Virus record (IMG/VR): IMGVR_UViG_3300043446_003177
Location: 1 to 64,000 of that record
DNA: 64,000 nucleotides
Strand: one strand, 5' to 3'
Source: a virus
Part shown: positions 35,946 through 47,200 of the stretch, piece after piece
Numbering within the stretch: position 1 is the first letter of the stretch
How the letters are laid out: each line of letters starts with the position of its first letter
Position numbers and translations under genes: made by a program
Notes under the pieces: model-generated
Told to the model about the DNA's origin: nothing
The model's database searches: none
Seen by the model: the letters and a program-made list of their open reading frames with translations, nothing else

Positions 35946-36617
35946 ATGAGTAACATCAATACAGATTTAGCTACTGGAAAAAGATTATTTGTTGGTGATG
36001 GAAAACCAGAGATTTTGGGTAGGGGTCCTTTAGAAGTTCGTGGTTCTGCGTATATTGAAGGTCCAGAGATTGTTGGAAATCCTGGAGCTTTTAACAGTCC
36101 CAATCCATTTACACTTGGGACATTGATGGCTGCAGAGACCACCAACCCTGATATGAAACCAATTCCATTTTATTCTTTGATGGTAAGAACTTTTGCAAGA
36201 ATTAAAAGTTTCTTGAAAGTTGATACTCTTTTATGTGTTAAATTGATCAGATCTAAAGTAATTTACACCGAAGTTCTTTTAGCTAAATCTAAGAATTTTA
36301 TCATTGATCATCCTCTTAAAGAAGGTAAGAAATTAGTTCATGCATGTTTGGAAGGACCTGAAAATGGAGTTTATTTCCGTGGTCGATTAAGAAATGAGAA
36401 AGTAATTTATCTTCCAGAGTACTGGGAAAAATTGGTTGATGAAAGGTCAATTACTGTTCAACTTCAACCAATTGGTGCTCATCAGAACATTATCGTAAAG
36501 AGAATTAAAGATAATGAAATTGTTCTTCAATCTGCTGGGGAAATGCCGATCGATTGTTTTTATCATGTTTATGCTGAAAGAATTGATATTGGAAAGTTAC
36601 AAACGGAGACTGACTGA
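35946..36617 (+). CDS. Virion protein with C-terminal LEGPE domain (paralogue of next gene)
   Basis: 223 residues. Residues about 113-223 contain HPLKEGKKLVHACLEGPENG, VYFRGRLRNEKVIYLPEYWE and ITVQLQPIGAHQNIIVKRIK, a domain shared with the next protein and with many marine phage structural proteins. The N-terminal half is a fibre-like beta segment (GKPEILGRGPLEVRGSAYIE). It is the seventh base after the spike stop and overlaps the next gene by one base. The role is probably baseplate or fibre attachment. Confidence 0.65.
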   Translation: MSNINTDLATGKRLFVGDGKPEILGRGPLEVRGSAYIEGPEIVGNPGAFNSPNPFTLGTLMAAETTNPDMKPIPFYSLMVRTFARIKSFLKVDTLLCVKLIRSKVIYTEVLLAKSKNFIIDHPLKEGKKLVHACLEGPENGVYFRGRLRNEKVIYLPEYWEKLVDERSITVQLQPIGAHQNIIVKRIKDNEIVLQSAGEMPIDCFYHVYAERIDIGKLQTETD

Positions 36618-37408
36618 TGCCTTTTCAATTTAGAAATTATGGAACCTTTACGGGACCTGCAGGAACTTACGATTATCTAGATGAGGAACCTACTTGGCCC
36701 GAAGATCTTCCAGAAGATGTTTCCTTTAAACTAACTGATCTTGCTGTTGTTCTATTCAACAATCAAGCAAATTATGTCGGGTTCTATTGTAATGGAACAA
36801 ACACCCAGTTAATGACTCTTGCTCATAGCACTGGTAATATTCCAACTCTTAGAATTCAGGCTGATAATACTATTGTTAATGGAAAAGCATTAATAAATGG
36901 AAATACTATTGTAAATGGAACTGTTCTTGTAAATGGTTCATTAACTGTTACTGGATCTATTTCTGGTCCAACAATTACTCAGTTACAAGCTCAGATAGCA
37001 TCTAAGAAATCTTTTGATATCCCACACCCAACTAAAAAAGATCACAGACTGAGATATATCTGCTTAGAAGGACCTGCTGCTGAAGTATATTTTAGAGGTA
37101 AATTGCAGAACCAATCTGTAATTGAAATTCCAGAATATTGGTCAGAATTGGTTGATATGGAGACTTTGGGAGTTCAATTGACCCCAATTGGTGCTTATCA
37201 AGAATTGTTTGTCGATAAGGTCGAGTGGGGTAAGAGAATTGTTATCCGCAATAATGCTGGTTCAAACATCAATTGTTATTATACTGTTACAGCAGAAAGA
37301 AAAGACGTTGAAAGAAATATACCAGAATATCCAGGAAATAGTCCTAAAGATTATCCTGGAAATAATTCCGAATACGCCATTAATGGTGGAACTAAGTTAG
37401 ATATTTGA
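36617..37408 (+). CDS. Virion protein with C-terminal LEGPA/LEGPE domain
   Basis: 263 residues. The N-terminus (LDEEPTWPEDLPEDVSFKLT) leads into an INGNTIVNGTVLVNGSLTVT shaft repeat, then the same C-terminal domain as the previous gene (HPTKKDHRLRYICLEGPAAE, VYFRGKLQNQSVIEIPEYWS, VQLTPIGAYQELFVDKV). The last 30 residues are Pro/Gly/Asn-rich. The tandem paralogues suggest one fold used at two sites in the virion. Its start overlaps the previous stop by one base. Confidence 0.65.
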   Translation: MPFQFRNYGTFTGPAGTYDYLDEEPTWPEDLPEDVSFKLTDLAVVLFNNQANYVGFYCNGTNTQLMTLAHSTGNIPTLRIQADNTIVNGKALINGNTIVNGTVLVNGSLTVTGSISGPTITQLQAQIASKKSFDIPHPTKKDHRLRYICLEGPAAEVYFRGKLQNQSVIEIPEYWSELVDMETLGVQLTPIGAYQELFVDKVEWGKRIVIRNNAGSNINCYYTVTAERKDVERNIPEYPGNSPKDYPGNNSEYAINGGTKLDI

Positions 37409-37418
37409 GGTAAAAATT

Positions 37419-38207
37419 ATGGGTTTTCCAACACCAATTCCACCTACAGCAGTTGAGTTATTGCAAAGTCAAGTATCAAACATTGGTATAGGAACTACTG
37501 GATTAAATGAACCAATTGATGAATCTGCACAAAGGTTGGGTTTAGTTTCTCCTGCTTGTGCAGGTATTGATAATTACATCATTCCTATAGTCAACTCTAT
37601 TAATAGTAAAAAACAACAAATTGTAGATATTTGTGATGCTGCAGAAGCAAGTTGTGGATTTTCAACCCGTGCATCTGATGTTACGTCTACTTATGGAGAT
37701 GTTGTAACAAGTGTAGGTGCTACATTTGGAAATCTTGTTGGTTTGGGTACGACTGCTGTAGTTGGATATGGGATAATTAGAAAAGATACTCTTAGAGCTT
37801 ACCAATTCCCCAATTTGGAAAACGGAGTATATAATACAGATAATCCTGTAGATTCTCCTGGCGAAGTCAATCTTACAGTTTCAAATGCTGGTATTGGAAA
37901 GACTACATTACTTTATCAAAATTATTCATCTGGAGATCTTGTTGGTTATTGTTATGTTATTTTGGGTAGTGGATCTTGTGCTTCATCTGCAAGTTCTATT
38001 ACAACTATGATAAATGAAATAGTATCAATAAGAAGTGGTCTAACTAGTCATATAACTGCTTCAAATACAACTAAAGATGTTCGATATGGGTTGCAACTTG
38101 AAAATTGGTCATATAAAAGATCTGTCCAAAGTCAAATTGAAAGGAGTAATGCCCTGAAAGGAGCAATTAATATTATTCAGAATCCTCTTTATGGTGGACC
38201 TTACTAA
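37419..38207 (+). CDS. Structural-region protein of unknown function
   Basis: 262 residues, conserved-looking but not recognised. It starts MGFPTPIPPTAVELLQSQVS, has a possible disulfide-prone segment (IVDICDAAEASCGFSTRASD), a beta-rich middle and a helical C-terminus (VQSQIERSNALKGAINIIQN). The neighbours on both sides are virion genes and AAGGAG precedes the next gene, so it is probably another baseplate or fibre component. Confidence 0.6.
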   Translation: MGFPTPIPPTAVELLQSQVSNIGIGTTGLNEPIDESAQRLGLVSPACAGIDNYIIPIVNSINSKKQQIVDICDAAEASCGFSTRASDVTSTYGDVVTSVGATFGNLVGLGTTAVVGYGIIRKDTLRAYQFPNLENGVYNTDNPVDSPGEVNLTVSNAGIGKTTLLYQNYSSGDLVGYCYVILGSGSCASSASSITTMINEIVSIRSGLTSHITASNTTKDVRYGLQLENWSYKRSVQSQIERSNALKGAINIIQNPLYGGPY

Positions 38208-38216
38208 GGAGATAAT

Positions 38217-38921
38217 ATGGCTATTAATGTAGTACAAACTTCAGATAATCTTGGAATTACGAGTGTAGGTATATACTATACGGATAGAGATCCTGATTTT
38301 ACAACTTTCAATGTAAGTAGCAACATTGATGTTGGTGTAATAACATGCACTCAAATTAGACCTGAGGGTGCAAGTTTTGGATCATCTGGGCAAATTTTGA
38401 GTTCAGATGGGTCAAAAATTGCATGGACCAATCCATCTATGACCTCTGTCGGAGCAGCAATATCATTTGGTATTACGGATACACAAACTACAAATCAAAG
38501 TTTTTATGTTGTTTTTGTTTCTGAGACTACTGGTAATGCTATTGGAAGAATTGATACCCAAAGTTTGACTTACAATCCATCGACAAATATATTAAACGAT
38601 TCTAAGGGAAATCTGAGATCTATTCCTAGAAGAATTCCTGCTATTGGATCAACTGTTGTTGCGTCTTCTTTTGCTGGGGAATTTTTAAGTGTAACTGGTA
38701 TCGTTACCTTTTCTTCTGCAACTGCGTTTTCTCCTGGAGACGCAGTGACCATTTACAACAATAGTACTTCAAATATTACAATAAGCGCAGGAGCTGGGGT
38801 AACAATTAGGTTAGCCGGAACTAACAGTACAGGAAATCGAACTCTATCTCAAAGGGGCGTATGTAGTTTTATTTGTGTGGAGACTGATGTTTATGTTGGA
38901 AGCGGTGGAGGATTAACTTGA
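38217..38921 (+). CDS. Fibre-like virion protein
   Basis: 234 residues. A strong AAGGAG site lies 5 bases upstream. N-terminal beta repeats (NVVQTSDNLGITSVGIYYTD, then GASFGSSGQILSSDGSKIAW) are typical of phage fibre attachment regions; the C-terminal half is a beta-rich domain ending in YVGSGGGLT. No enzyme motif. The last base overlaps the start of the glycine-rich gene (TGATG), so the two may form a fibre and its tip. Confidence 0.65.
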   Translation: MAINVVQTSDNLGITSVGIYYTDRDPDFTTFNVSSNIDVGVITCTQIRPEGASFGSSGQILSSDGSKIAWTNPSMTSVGAAISFGITDTQTTNQSFYVVFVSETTGNAIGRIDTQSLTYNPSTNILNDSKGNLRSIPRRIPAIGSTVVASSFAGEFLSVTGIVTFSSATAFSPGDAVTIYNNSTSNITISAGAGVTIRLAGTNSTGNRTLSQRGVCSFICVETDVYVGSGGGLT

Positions 38922-39754
38922 TGTCTATCATGCAAATGTTCTTTGGTGGTGGAGTAATCCCAGCAACTGGAGGAACAACGACTGATATTACAGTTTCTGG
39001 AATTACATATCGTGTGCATAGATTTAGTACAACTGGAACATTAAGTCTTCCCGCAGAACTTTCAAGTGTTGAATATTTGATTGTTGGTGGCGGTGGTGCG
39101 GGACGGGTTGGTGGTGGCGGTGGCGGCGCAGTTGAAAGCGGAACTTTTGCAACTCTTGCTGCTGGTTCATATAATGTTGCAGTTGGAGCAGGTGGCGGAC
39201 CATCTTCTAATGGATCTTTCAGTTCTTTTAATGGAATAACCGCTACAGGTGGCGGCCGTGGTGGATCTACAGGTGCGGGTAGTGCTGGTGCATCTGGTGG
39301 TGGTGGAGGAGCTCAGCAGGGAAGTACAACAGTATATGCTGGAGGAACTGCTACAAATGGTAATCCTGGTGGTTCTGGAACTGGTGGAACTGGTAACAAT
39401 ATTTCTGCTGCTTCTGGCGGTGGCGGCGGCGGCGCTGGTACTGCTGGTCAGAATGCTGGTGGGACAAATGGAATAATCGCTGGTAATGGTGGACTTGGAC
39501 TTAATTCTTCGATAACTGGAACCTCAGTTGCTTATGGCGGAGGTGGTGGTGGTGGAACTACGGATGGTAGTGGCGGCGGAGTTCCGGGTATTGGACGTGG
39601 CGGTGGTGGTAATGGAGGTGTCCTTGGGGGAAGTCCATCATCTCCGACTCCTGGAACTGACGGTCAAGGCGGCGGCGGTGGCGGAGATGCTTTTGGTGAT
39701 GGAGCTGCTGGTGGAGATGGGGTAGTTATTGTTCGATACAAACTGGCCGGTTGA
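38921..39754 (+). CDS. Glycine-rich adhesin-like protein
   Basis: 277 residues from ATG 38921, with GGAGG 9 bases upstream; a TTG at 38918 is unlikely. After about 60 ordered residues (SSVEYLIVGGGGAGRVGGGG) the protein is dominated by Gly-Gly tracts with Ala, Ser, Thr and Asn, ending GDGVVIVRYKLAG. This pattern fits the glycine-rich domain seen in phage receptor-binding tips such as T-even gp38-type adhesins, built of polyglycine II helices. It probably contacts the cell surface. Its end contains the -35 of the next promoter. Confidence 0.75.
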   Translation: MSIMQMFFGGGVIPATGGTTTDITVSGITYRVHRFSTTGTLSLPAELSSVEYLIVGGGGAGRVGGGGGGAVESGTFATLAAGSYNVAVGAGGGPSSNGSFSSFNGITATGGGRGGSTGAGSAGASGGGGGAQQGSTTVYAGGTATNGNPGGSGTGGTGNNISAASGGGGGGAGTAGQNAGGTNGIIAGNGGLGLNSSITGTSVAYGGGGGGGTTDGSGGGVPGIGRGGGGNGGVLGGSPSSPTPGTDGQGGGGGGDAFGDGAAGGDGVVIVRYKLAG

Positions 39755-39779
39755 CGCCCTACCAAGACCCTGTTATAAT
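39751..39779 (+). promoter_or_regulatory. Strong sigma70-type promoter before the tRNA island
   Basis: TTGACG, exactly 17 bases, then TATAAT. It overlaps the end of the glycine-rich gene and starts transcripts about 20 bases before the ATG at 39807, able to cover the tRNA genes and metabolic genes downstream. Confidence 0.85.
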
Positions 39780-39806
39780 AAGTGGGTAATCGAGAGAACC
39801 TCCTTC

Positions 39807-40013
39807 ATGACCTCCGAAATTGAACAAGACGAGTATTTGACTCGTTGCGTTGTAAACACAAGCGCACGTACTTTTAATTTGTATTCTAACCTTGGTGAAG
39901 AAAAAGTGGTTGAATGCGCCAATGTGAATGAGTTCATGAATGTTCTTTCTTTTGTGCGAGGTGTTCTTGATGAGGATACTCTTGCTTACTCAGATCCCCT
40001 TGTAAAAGGGTGA
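39807..40013 (+). CDS. Small phage protein of unknown function
   Basis: 68 residues from ATG 39807 (MTSEIEQDEYLTRCVVNTSA); an earlier TTG at 39729 would begin before the predicted promoter and is rejected. Acidic, with a beta segment (RTFNLYSNLGEEKVVECANV) and helix (VNEFMNVLSFVRGVLDEDTL). No family recognised. It is the first gene after the sigma70 promoter and ends 6 bases before tRNA-Gly. Confidence 0.65.
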   Translation: MTSEIEQDEYLTRCVVNTSARTFNLYSNLGEEKVVECANVNEFMNVLSFVRGVLDEDTLAYSDPLVKG

Positions 40014-40019
40014 TCTATC

Positions 40020-40090
40020 GCGGGCATGGTGTAGCGGTAACATCTGAGCCTTCCAAGCTCCAGTCACGGGTTCGATCCCCGTTGCCCGCT
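40020..40090 (+). tRNA. tRNA-Gly(UCC)
   Basis: 71 bases. The acceptor GCGGGCA pairs with TGCCCGC, the T-arm is ACGGG-TTCGATC-CCCGT, and the anticodon loop CTTCCAA gives anticodon TCC. There is one mismatch at the base of the anticodon stem. CCA is not encoded. Confidence 0.95.
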
Positions 40091-40110
40091 CTTACCTTTA
40101 ATGGTAAATT

Positions 40111-40293
40111 ATGAACTTAAAAGAACCTAGAGTTAAAACAACACCACAGAATGTAAAAGAAGCGAATGAAGCACTTTTTACAGCAAAATGGAATCTTCCT
40201 CAAGCGGCAAAGCATTGTGGAATGTCTCAAAAAGAAATGAAGTTGACCTTTTTTGAGTATTTGAAGTATAATCCTATCACCTACGAAGGGTGA
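40111..40293 (+). CDS. Small helical phage protein of unknown function
   Basis: 60 residues lying between two tRNA genes. Contains a helix-turn-helix-like stretch (NLPQAAKHCGMSQKEMKLTF), which could mean DNA binding, then FEYLKYNPITYEG. The HTH reading is only a pattern impression. ORFs inserted between tRNA genes are common in cyanophages. Confidence 0.6.
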   Translation: MNLKEPRVKTTPQNVKEANEALFTAKWNLPQAAKHCGMSQKEMKLTFFEYLKYNPITYEG

Positions 40294-40299
40294 TTTCTT

Positions 40300-40383
40300 G
40301 GGGCGGTGGTGGAAGTGGTAGACACATCAGACTTAAAATCTGCTGGGAGTAATCCCGTGGGGGTTCAAGTCCCCCTCGCCCTA
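40300..40383 (+). tRNA. tRNA-Leu(UAA)
   Basis: 84 bases with the long variable arm expected of tRNA-Leu. The acceptor GGGGCGG pairs with TCGCCCT (G1-U72, as in E. coli tRNA-Leu UAA), the T-arm is GGGGG-TTCAAGT-CCCCC, and the anticodon loop CTTAAAA gives TAA. It is followed by a GAGGTT-TTTT-AACCTC hairpin (40387-40403). Confidence 0.94.
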
Positions 40384-40430
40384 CTGGAGGTTTTTTTAAC
40401 CTCTAAATAAACAAAAGTAGGAAAAGTCCT

Positions 40431-40700
40431 ATGAAATACAAAATTGATACGGCATATTGCTGGTACAATAAAGGAACTCAAATAGTTCTTATGTATTTCA
40501 TAAATCATATTCCATTTACTTTTGACGACGTTCCTGATAGTTACCTATACGATTCGGAAGTCATAGAGTCGGCAGATAAGCAAAGACGCTTTGAACCAGA
40601 GGATTTATATAGATCATCATTCTATTTGATTGATGAACAATGTCATCCAATGTTGTTTGAGGTTGAACTGGAAAATCCAGAAATGTTACCTGTTGATTGA
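40431..40700 (+). CDS. Phage protein of unknown function
   Basis: 89 residues, acidic, with aromatic beta segments (YKIDTAYCWYNKGTQIVLMY, FINHIPFTFDDVPDSYLYDS) and EDLYRSSFYLIDEQCHPMLF. No known family recognised. It lies between tRNA-Leu and tRNA-Thr. An AGGA-AAAG-TCCT hairpin covers its likely ribosome site. Confidence 0.6.
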   Translation: MKYKIDTAYCWYNKGTQIVLMYFINHIPFTFDDVPDSYLYDSEVIESADKQRRFEPEDLYRSSFYLIDEQCHPMLFEVELENPEMLPVD

Positions 40701-40701
40701 T

Positions 40702-40773
40702 GCCCTTGTAGCTCAGTGGTAGAGCAACGGTTTTGTAAACCGTTGGTCGCTGGTTCAAATCCAGTCGGGGGCT
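40702..40773 (+). tRNA. tRNA-Thr(UGU)
   Basis: 72 bases. The acceptor GCCCTTG pairs with CGGGGGC (two G-U pairs), the D-arm is AGCTCAGTGGTAGAGC, the anticodon loop TTTGTAA gives TGT, and the T-arm is GCTGG-TTCAAAT-CCAGT. Only 3 bases separate it from the next tRNA. Confidence 0.94.
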
Positions 40774-40776
40774 TCC

Positions 40777-40857
40777 GCCTGAGTGGTGGAATGGTAGACA
40801 CGCATGACTTAGGATCATGTGCCGCAAGGCGTGAAGGTTCAAGTCCTTTCTCAGGCA
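40777..40857 (+). tRNA. tRNA-Leu(UAG)
   Basis: 81 bases. The acceptor GCCTGAG pairs with CTCAGGC, the anticodon loop CTTAGGA gives TAG, the variable arm is GCCGCAAGGCG-like and the T-arm is AAGG-TTCAAGT-CCTT. CCA is not encoded. Confidence 0.94.
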
Positions 40858-40873
40858 CTTATTGAGGTGTTTT

Positions 40874-41029
40874 ATGTCTTTAATATCACAAAAAGATAGA
40901 GAAGTTGCTATTGAAGCACTTGATTTTTATCTCTTCAGTAAAGGTATAGACTTCACTGAAGAAAAAAGAATGGAAGTTAACGCACTTTTGAATTGGATTA
41001 AACTAGAGTATGAAAAAAATAATTTGTAA
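40874..41029 (+). CDS. Small helical phage protein of unknown function
   Basis: 51 residues (MSLISQKDREVAIEALDFYL, then SKGIDFTEEKRMEVNALLNW), predicted two helices and acidic-basic mixed. GAGG lies 8 bases upstream of the ATG. It sits 12 bases before metK and probably belongs to the same transcript. No family recognised. Confidence 0.6.
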   Translation: MSLISQKDREVAIEALDFYLFSKGIDFTEEKRMEVNALLNWIKLEYEKNNL

Positions 41030-41041
41030 GGTTAAACAAAT

Positions 41042-43538
<2,497 letters not shown>

Positions 43539-43552
43539 GGCATTATCATTTA

Positions 43553-44176
43553 ATGAAGTCTGACTATTATATTGAACGTGTGAATAAATCAGAATCCGCA
43601 GAGTTACTTCTGCGGTTTCATTATCTTAAAGACTTTTCTAAAGGATTTAAGAGTGGATATAACTATGGTTTATATAAAAGTAATGACTTTTGTCCATTAA
43701 ATATTGGTGGTATTCAGGGAGTTTGTCTTTTTACTGGTCTACCAGTTCCAGAAATTGCAGTAGGAGCATTTGGCTTAAATCGTGATGAACAGCAAGGAAT
43801 ATTTGAACTTTCGAGACTCTGCATCCACCCAGACACACAATCTGTGGAGCATAATATCACTTCTTGGTTTGTTTCAAGAGCGATTAGACAGTTACGGAAG
43901 GATACTGAAGTTAAAGCAATCATCTCTTACGCTGATAGTGATTTCCATAATGGTACAATCTATCGCGCTTGTAATTTTAAATATTGCGGACTCACAGACC
44001 CAAAGAAAGATTTCTACTATGCAGACGGAACTAAACACTCTAGAGGTAAAGTTAAAGGTGCTGCAGGAGAATGGAAAGACCGGTCCCGCAAACATCGGTA
44101 TGTGATGATCTTTGATAAAAATCTTAAATGTTTGTGGGAAAGTGAGAATTGTGCTATAATTGATGGGTCCGTGTGA
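43553..44176 (+). CDS. Mom-like DNA modification protein (GNAT-type fold)
   Basis: 207 residues. Features of the Mu Mom family: ELSRLCIHPD at 85-94, SYADSDFHNGTIYRACNFKY with SYAD at 125-128, a KHSRGK motif and RSRKHRYVMIFDK at 177-189. Mu Mom converts adenine to a carbamoylmethylated form that blocks restriction, and it has an acetyltransferase-like fold. This protein may modify phage DNA. The match is to the family pattern, not to proven activity. It lies next to metK and ahcY but Mom itself is not known to use SAM. Confidence 0.75.
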   Translation: MKSDYYIERVNKSESAELLLRFHYLKDFSKGFKSGYNYGLYKSNDFCPLNIGGIQGVCLFTGLPVPEIAVGAFGLNRDEQQGIFELSRLCIHPDTQSVEHNITSWFVSRAIRQLRKDTEVKAIISYADSDFHNGTIYRACNFKYCGLTDPKKDFYYADGTKHSRGKVKGAAGEWKDRSRKHRYVMIFDKNLKCLWESENCAIIDGSV

Positions 44177-44191
44177 AGGAAGTCCAATTTC

Positions 44192-44218
44192 TCCCCTCTA
44201 ATTGTTAATTAGAGGGGA
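44192..44218 (+). terminator. Hairpin terminator, possibly bidirectional
   Basis: A 12-bp stem TCCCCTCTAATT/AATTAGAGGGGA with a GTT loop, followed by TTTCTTAT. It ends the accessory operon and lies just before the next late-type box. Confidence 0.75.
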
Positions 44219-44227
44219 TTTCTTATA

Positions 44228-44235
44228 GATAAATA
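44228..44235 (+). promoter_or_regulatory. Late-type promoter box
   Basis: GATAAATA lies 32 bases before the ATG at 44267, after the island terminator. Confidence 0.45.
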
Positions 44236-44266
44236 ACTTATAACGGAACTCAATAACAGTAATAAA

Positions 44267-47200
44267 ATGGGTCTTAGTCGTTTAAATAATTTTCTTAAGA
44301 ATCCAAGAGGAGAGATCATTTATGTTGATCCCTCAAGTTTAGACTCTACTGATAGTATTGAAAATCAGGGAAACTCTCTTACTAGACCTTTTAAAACTCT
44401 ACAAAGAGCTTTAATTGAAGCGGCAAGATTTTCCTACCAAGCAGGAAAAAATAATGATAGGTTTGGTAGAACAACAATCATGCTCTATCCAGGAGAGCAT
44501 ACTATTGATAATAGACCAGGATTAATTCCTATTCATGAAGCGCCTATTTCTGGAAATAACTTTTTAGCGAGATCTGGAACTCCTACTAATAATTTTTATG
44601 AATTAGATGCAGCATCTAATTTTGATTTAGAATCTCAAGATAATGTCCTTTACAAATTCAATAGCATTCATGGTGGTGTTATTATTCCAAGAGGATGTTC
44701 TATTGTAGGATTGGATCTAAGAAAGACTACTTTGAGACCAAGATATGTTCCAAATCCAGAGAATGATCAAATTGAGAGATCTGCTGTTTTTAGAGTAACT
44801 GGTGCAAGTTATTTCTGGCAGTTTACTTTGCTTGATGGTAGCCCAAGTGGGTATGTTTATAAAGATTATACTAATAATAAATTTATTCCCAATTTTTCTC
44901 ACCACAAATTAACTTGTTTTGAGTATGCGGATGGAGTTAATGATGTAGTTATTAATGATGATTTTGTTACTTGGGTTTCTACAAGAACAGATCTTGAAAT
45001 GTATTATGAAAAAATTGGTATTGCGTTCGGACCTTCAAGTGGAAGACCTGTTCCTGCAGCAGATAGCATTTATGGTGATTATCCATCTACGATAGATATT
45101 GAACCAAAAATTGATGAATTTAGAATTGTTGGATCTCCTGCCGATAGCGTAGGAATTTCAAGTATTAAGGCAGGAGATGGTACAACATCATCAACAACAG
45201 TTACAGTAACATTTACTTCTCCTTCAAATGTATTCCAGGTAGACTCTCCAATTAGAGTTCAAGGTGTAACAGCTTCTGGATACAATGGACAATATGTTAT
45301 TAGTGAAGTTGTAAGTTCAAGTCAAATTAAATATACTGTACAAAATCCACCATCACAACCACTTCCAACTATTAATGGTTCTCCTACTGTTACGGCTGTA
45401 GTTGATACGGTATCTTCAGCTTCTCCATACATTTTCAACGTTTCTCTACGTTCAGTATTTGGAATGTGTGGATTACATGCCGATGGTGATAAGGCAACAG
45501 GATTTAAATCCATGGTTGTCGCTCAATTTACTGCGATTGGACTACAGAAAGATCCAAATGCATTTATTAAATATGATCCTACATCTGGATCATATTTGGA
45601 TTATACTTCTCCTGGTAATGAGAATATTGGATCTGATTCAAAAGCGAGATATAATCCCAAATATGAGAATTACCATATTAAAGCATCAAATGATGCGATT
45701 TTGCAGTTAGTTTCTATCTTTGCTATTGGATATGCAAATCAATTTGTTGCTGACGAAGGTGGAGATTTATCATTAACAAACTCAAACTCAAACTTTGGTG
45801 CTAGAGCTCTAATTGCTAGAGGATTTAAGAGAGAGGCATTCTTAAAGGATGATACTGGATACATTACTCATATTATTCCACCTAGAGAACTTGAAACTGA
45901 AGAGATTACTGTTGAATTTTTGGGAATAGATGTTGGTGTGACGACTGCTGTTGGTGCAGCAGCTTCTACAAGACTGTACTTATATGATTATCAGGACCAA
46001 GATACTCCACCAAATCATGTTATTCAGGGATATAGATTTGGTGCTAGGTATGATGATAAACTATATCTTACTATAATTAAACCTACTGGATCTGAAAAAG
46101 TTTCAACACCAATTTTAATGGAAGGAACTCCAGGAACTGGAGCTGAAGCAGTTGCTAAAAAAGTATTTACTGTTGGTATATCTGGAGTTGGTGTAAACCT
46201 AATACAGAATAATGTTTTAACCTTAACTAGTCCACATACTTTAAGAACTGGAGAAAGTGTTAGAGTTTTGAGTGCAAATGGAGCACTTCCTGATGGTATT
46301 ACATTCAACCAAGTTTATTATGCAATTACTTCTGAATATTCTCCATCACTACTTCCAAATCAGATTAAATTAGCACAAACAGTTAACGAAGCAATTAATG
46401 ATACTCCTTTAATTATTAATAGTAGAGGTGGATTATTAACTGTAGAAAGTAGAGTTTCTGATAAGGATCCTGGAGAACTTGGTCATCCAATTCAATTTGA
46501 TTCTGTTAGAAATCAGTGGTATATTACTGTTCCCGATAGTGTTGATAATGAAATTTATCCCATAATTAAAAAATATGGAATTGCAAATCTTGGCGAAACA
46601 ACATCAAAAACATATTTAAAGAGAAGACCTGATCCTAGACCATTATCAGATACTATTTTTAGACTTAGATATGTAATCCCTAAAGATTCTTCGATTAAAG
46701 GAAGACCACCTCTAGATGGATTTATTATCCAAGAATCAAATAGTTCTCTACCAGCAACAACTGCAGAAATTCAAAAGTATTTTGGATCAACTTACCAAGA
46801 ACTCAGTAACTCTACTGAATTAAGAAATCCAAAATTTATATCTTATGCTTATTGGGTTGATCAACCTGGATTTGGAAAAGTTGCAATCATCTCAACTGAG
46901 ATGCCGCACAACTTGTTCTTTGGATCTGAAGTTGAAATTCGCAATATTGTAAGTTCTGGTAACTTAACAGCAGAGTATGGTAAAGGATTCAATGGAAACT
47001 TTAGAGTTCTAACTACAATTTCTAGAAAAGAATTTGTTATTGCATTACCAAATAATCCAGGTATTTTCTTAAGCAATACTGCGGTTAGAACTTCTTCTCT
47101 TCCATATTACAAGAGAAAGAAATATCTTGGTACTTATGTTGTATATCGTACACAAGAAATCCAAGAATATATTCAGGGAGAAAAGGATGGTATTTACTAT

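Noticed and set aside
40387-40403. GAGGTT-TTTT-AACCTC hairpin after tRNA-Leu as a terminator
   Set aside because: The T tract is in the loop, not after the stem; it may only assist tRNA processing.
40561-40858. Antisense ORFs (93 and 71 aa) with GFEPATNGLQNRCSTTELQ-like sequence
   Set aside because: They are the complementary strand of tRNA-Thr and tRNA-Leu genes, a well-known source of false protein predictions.
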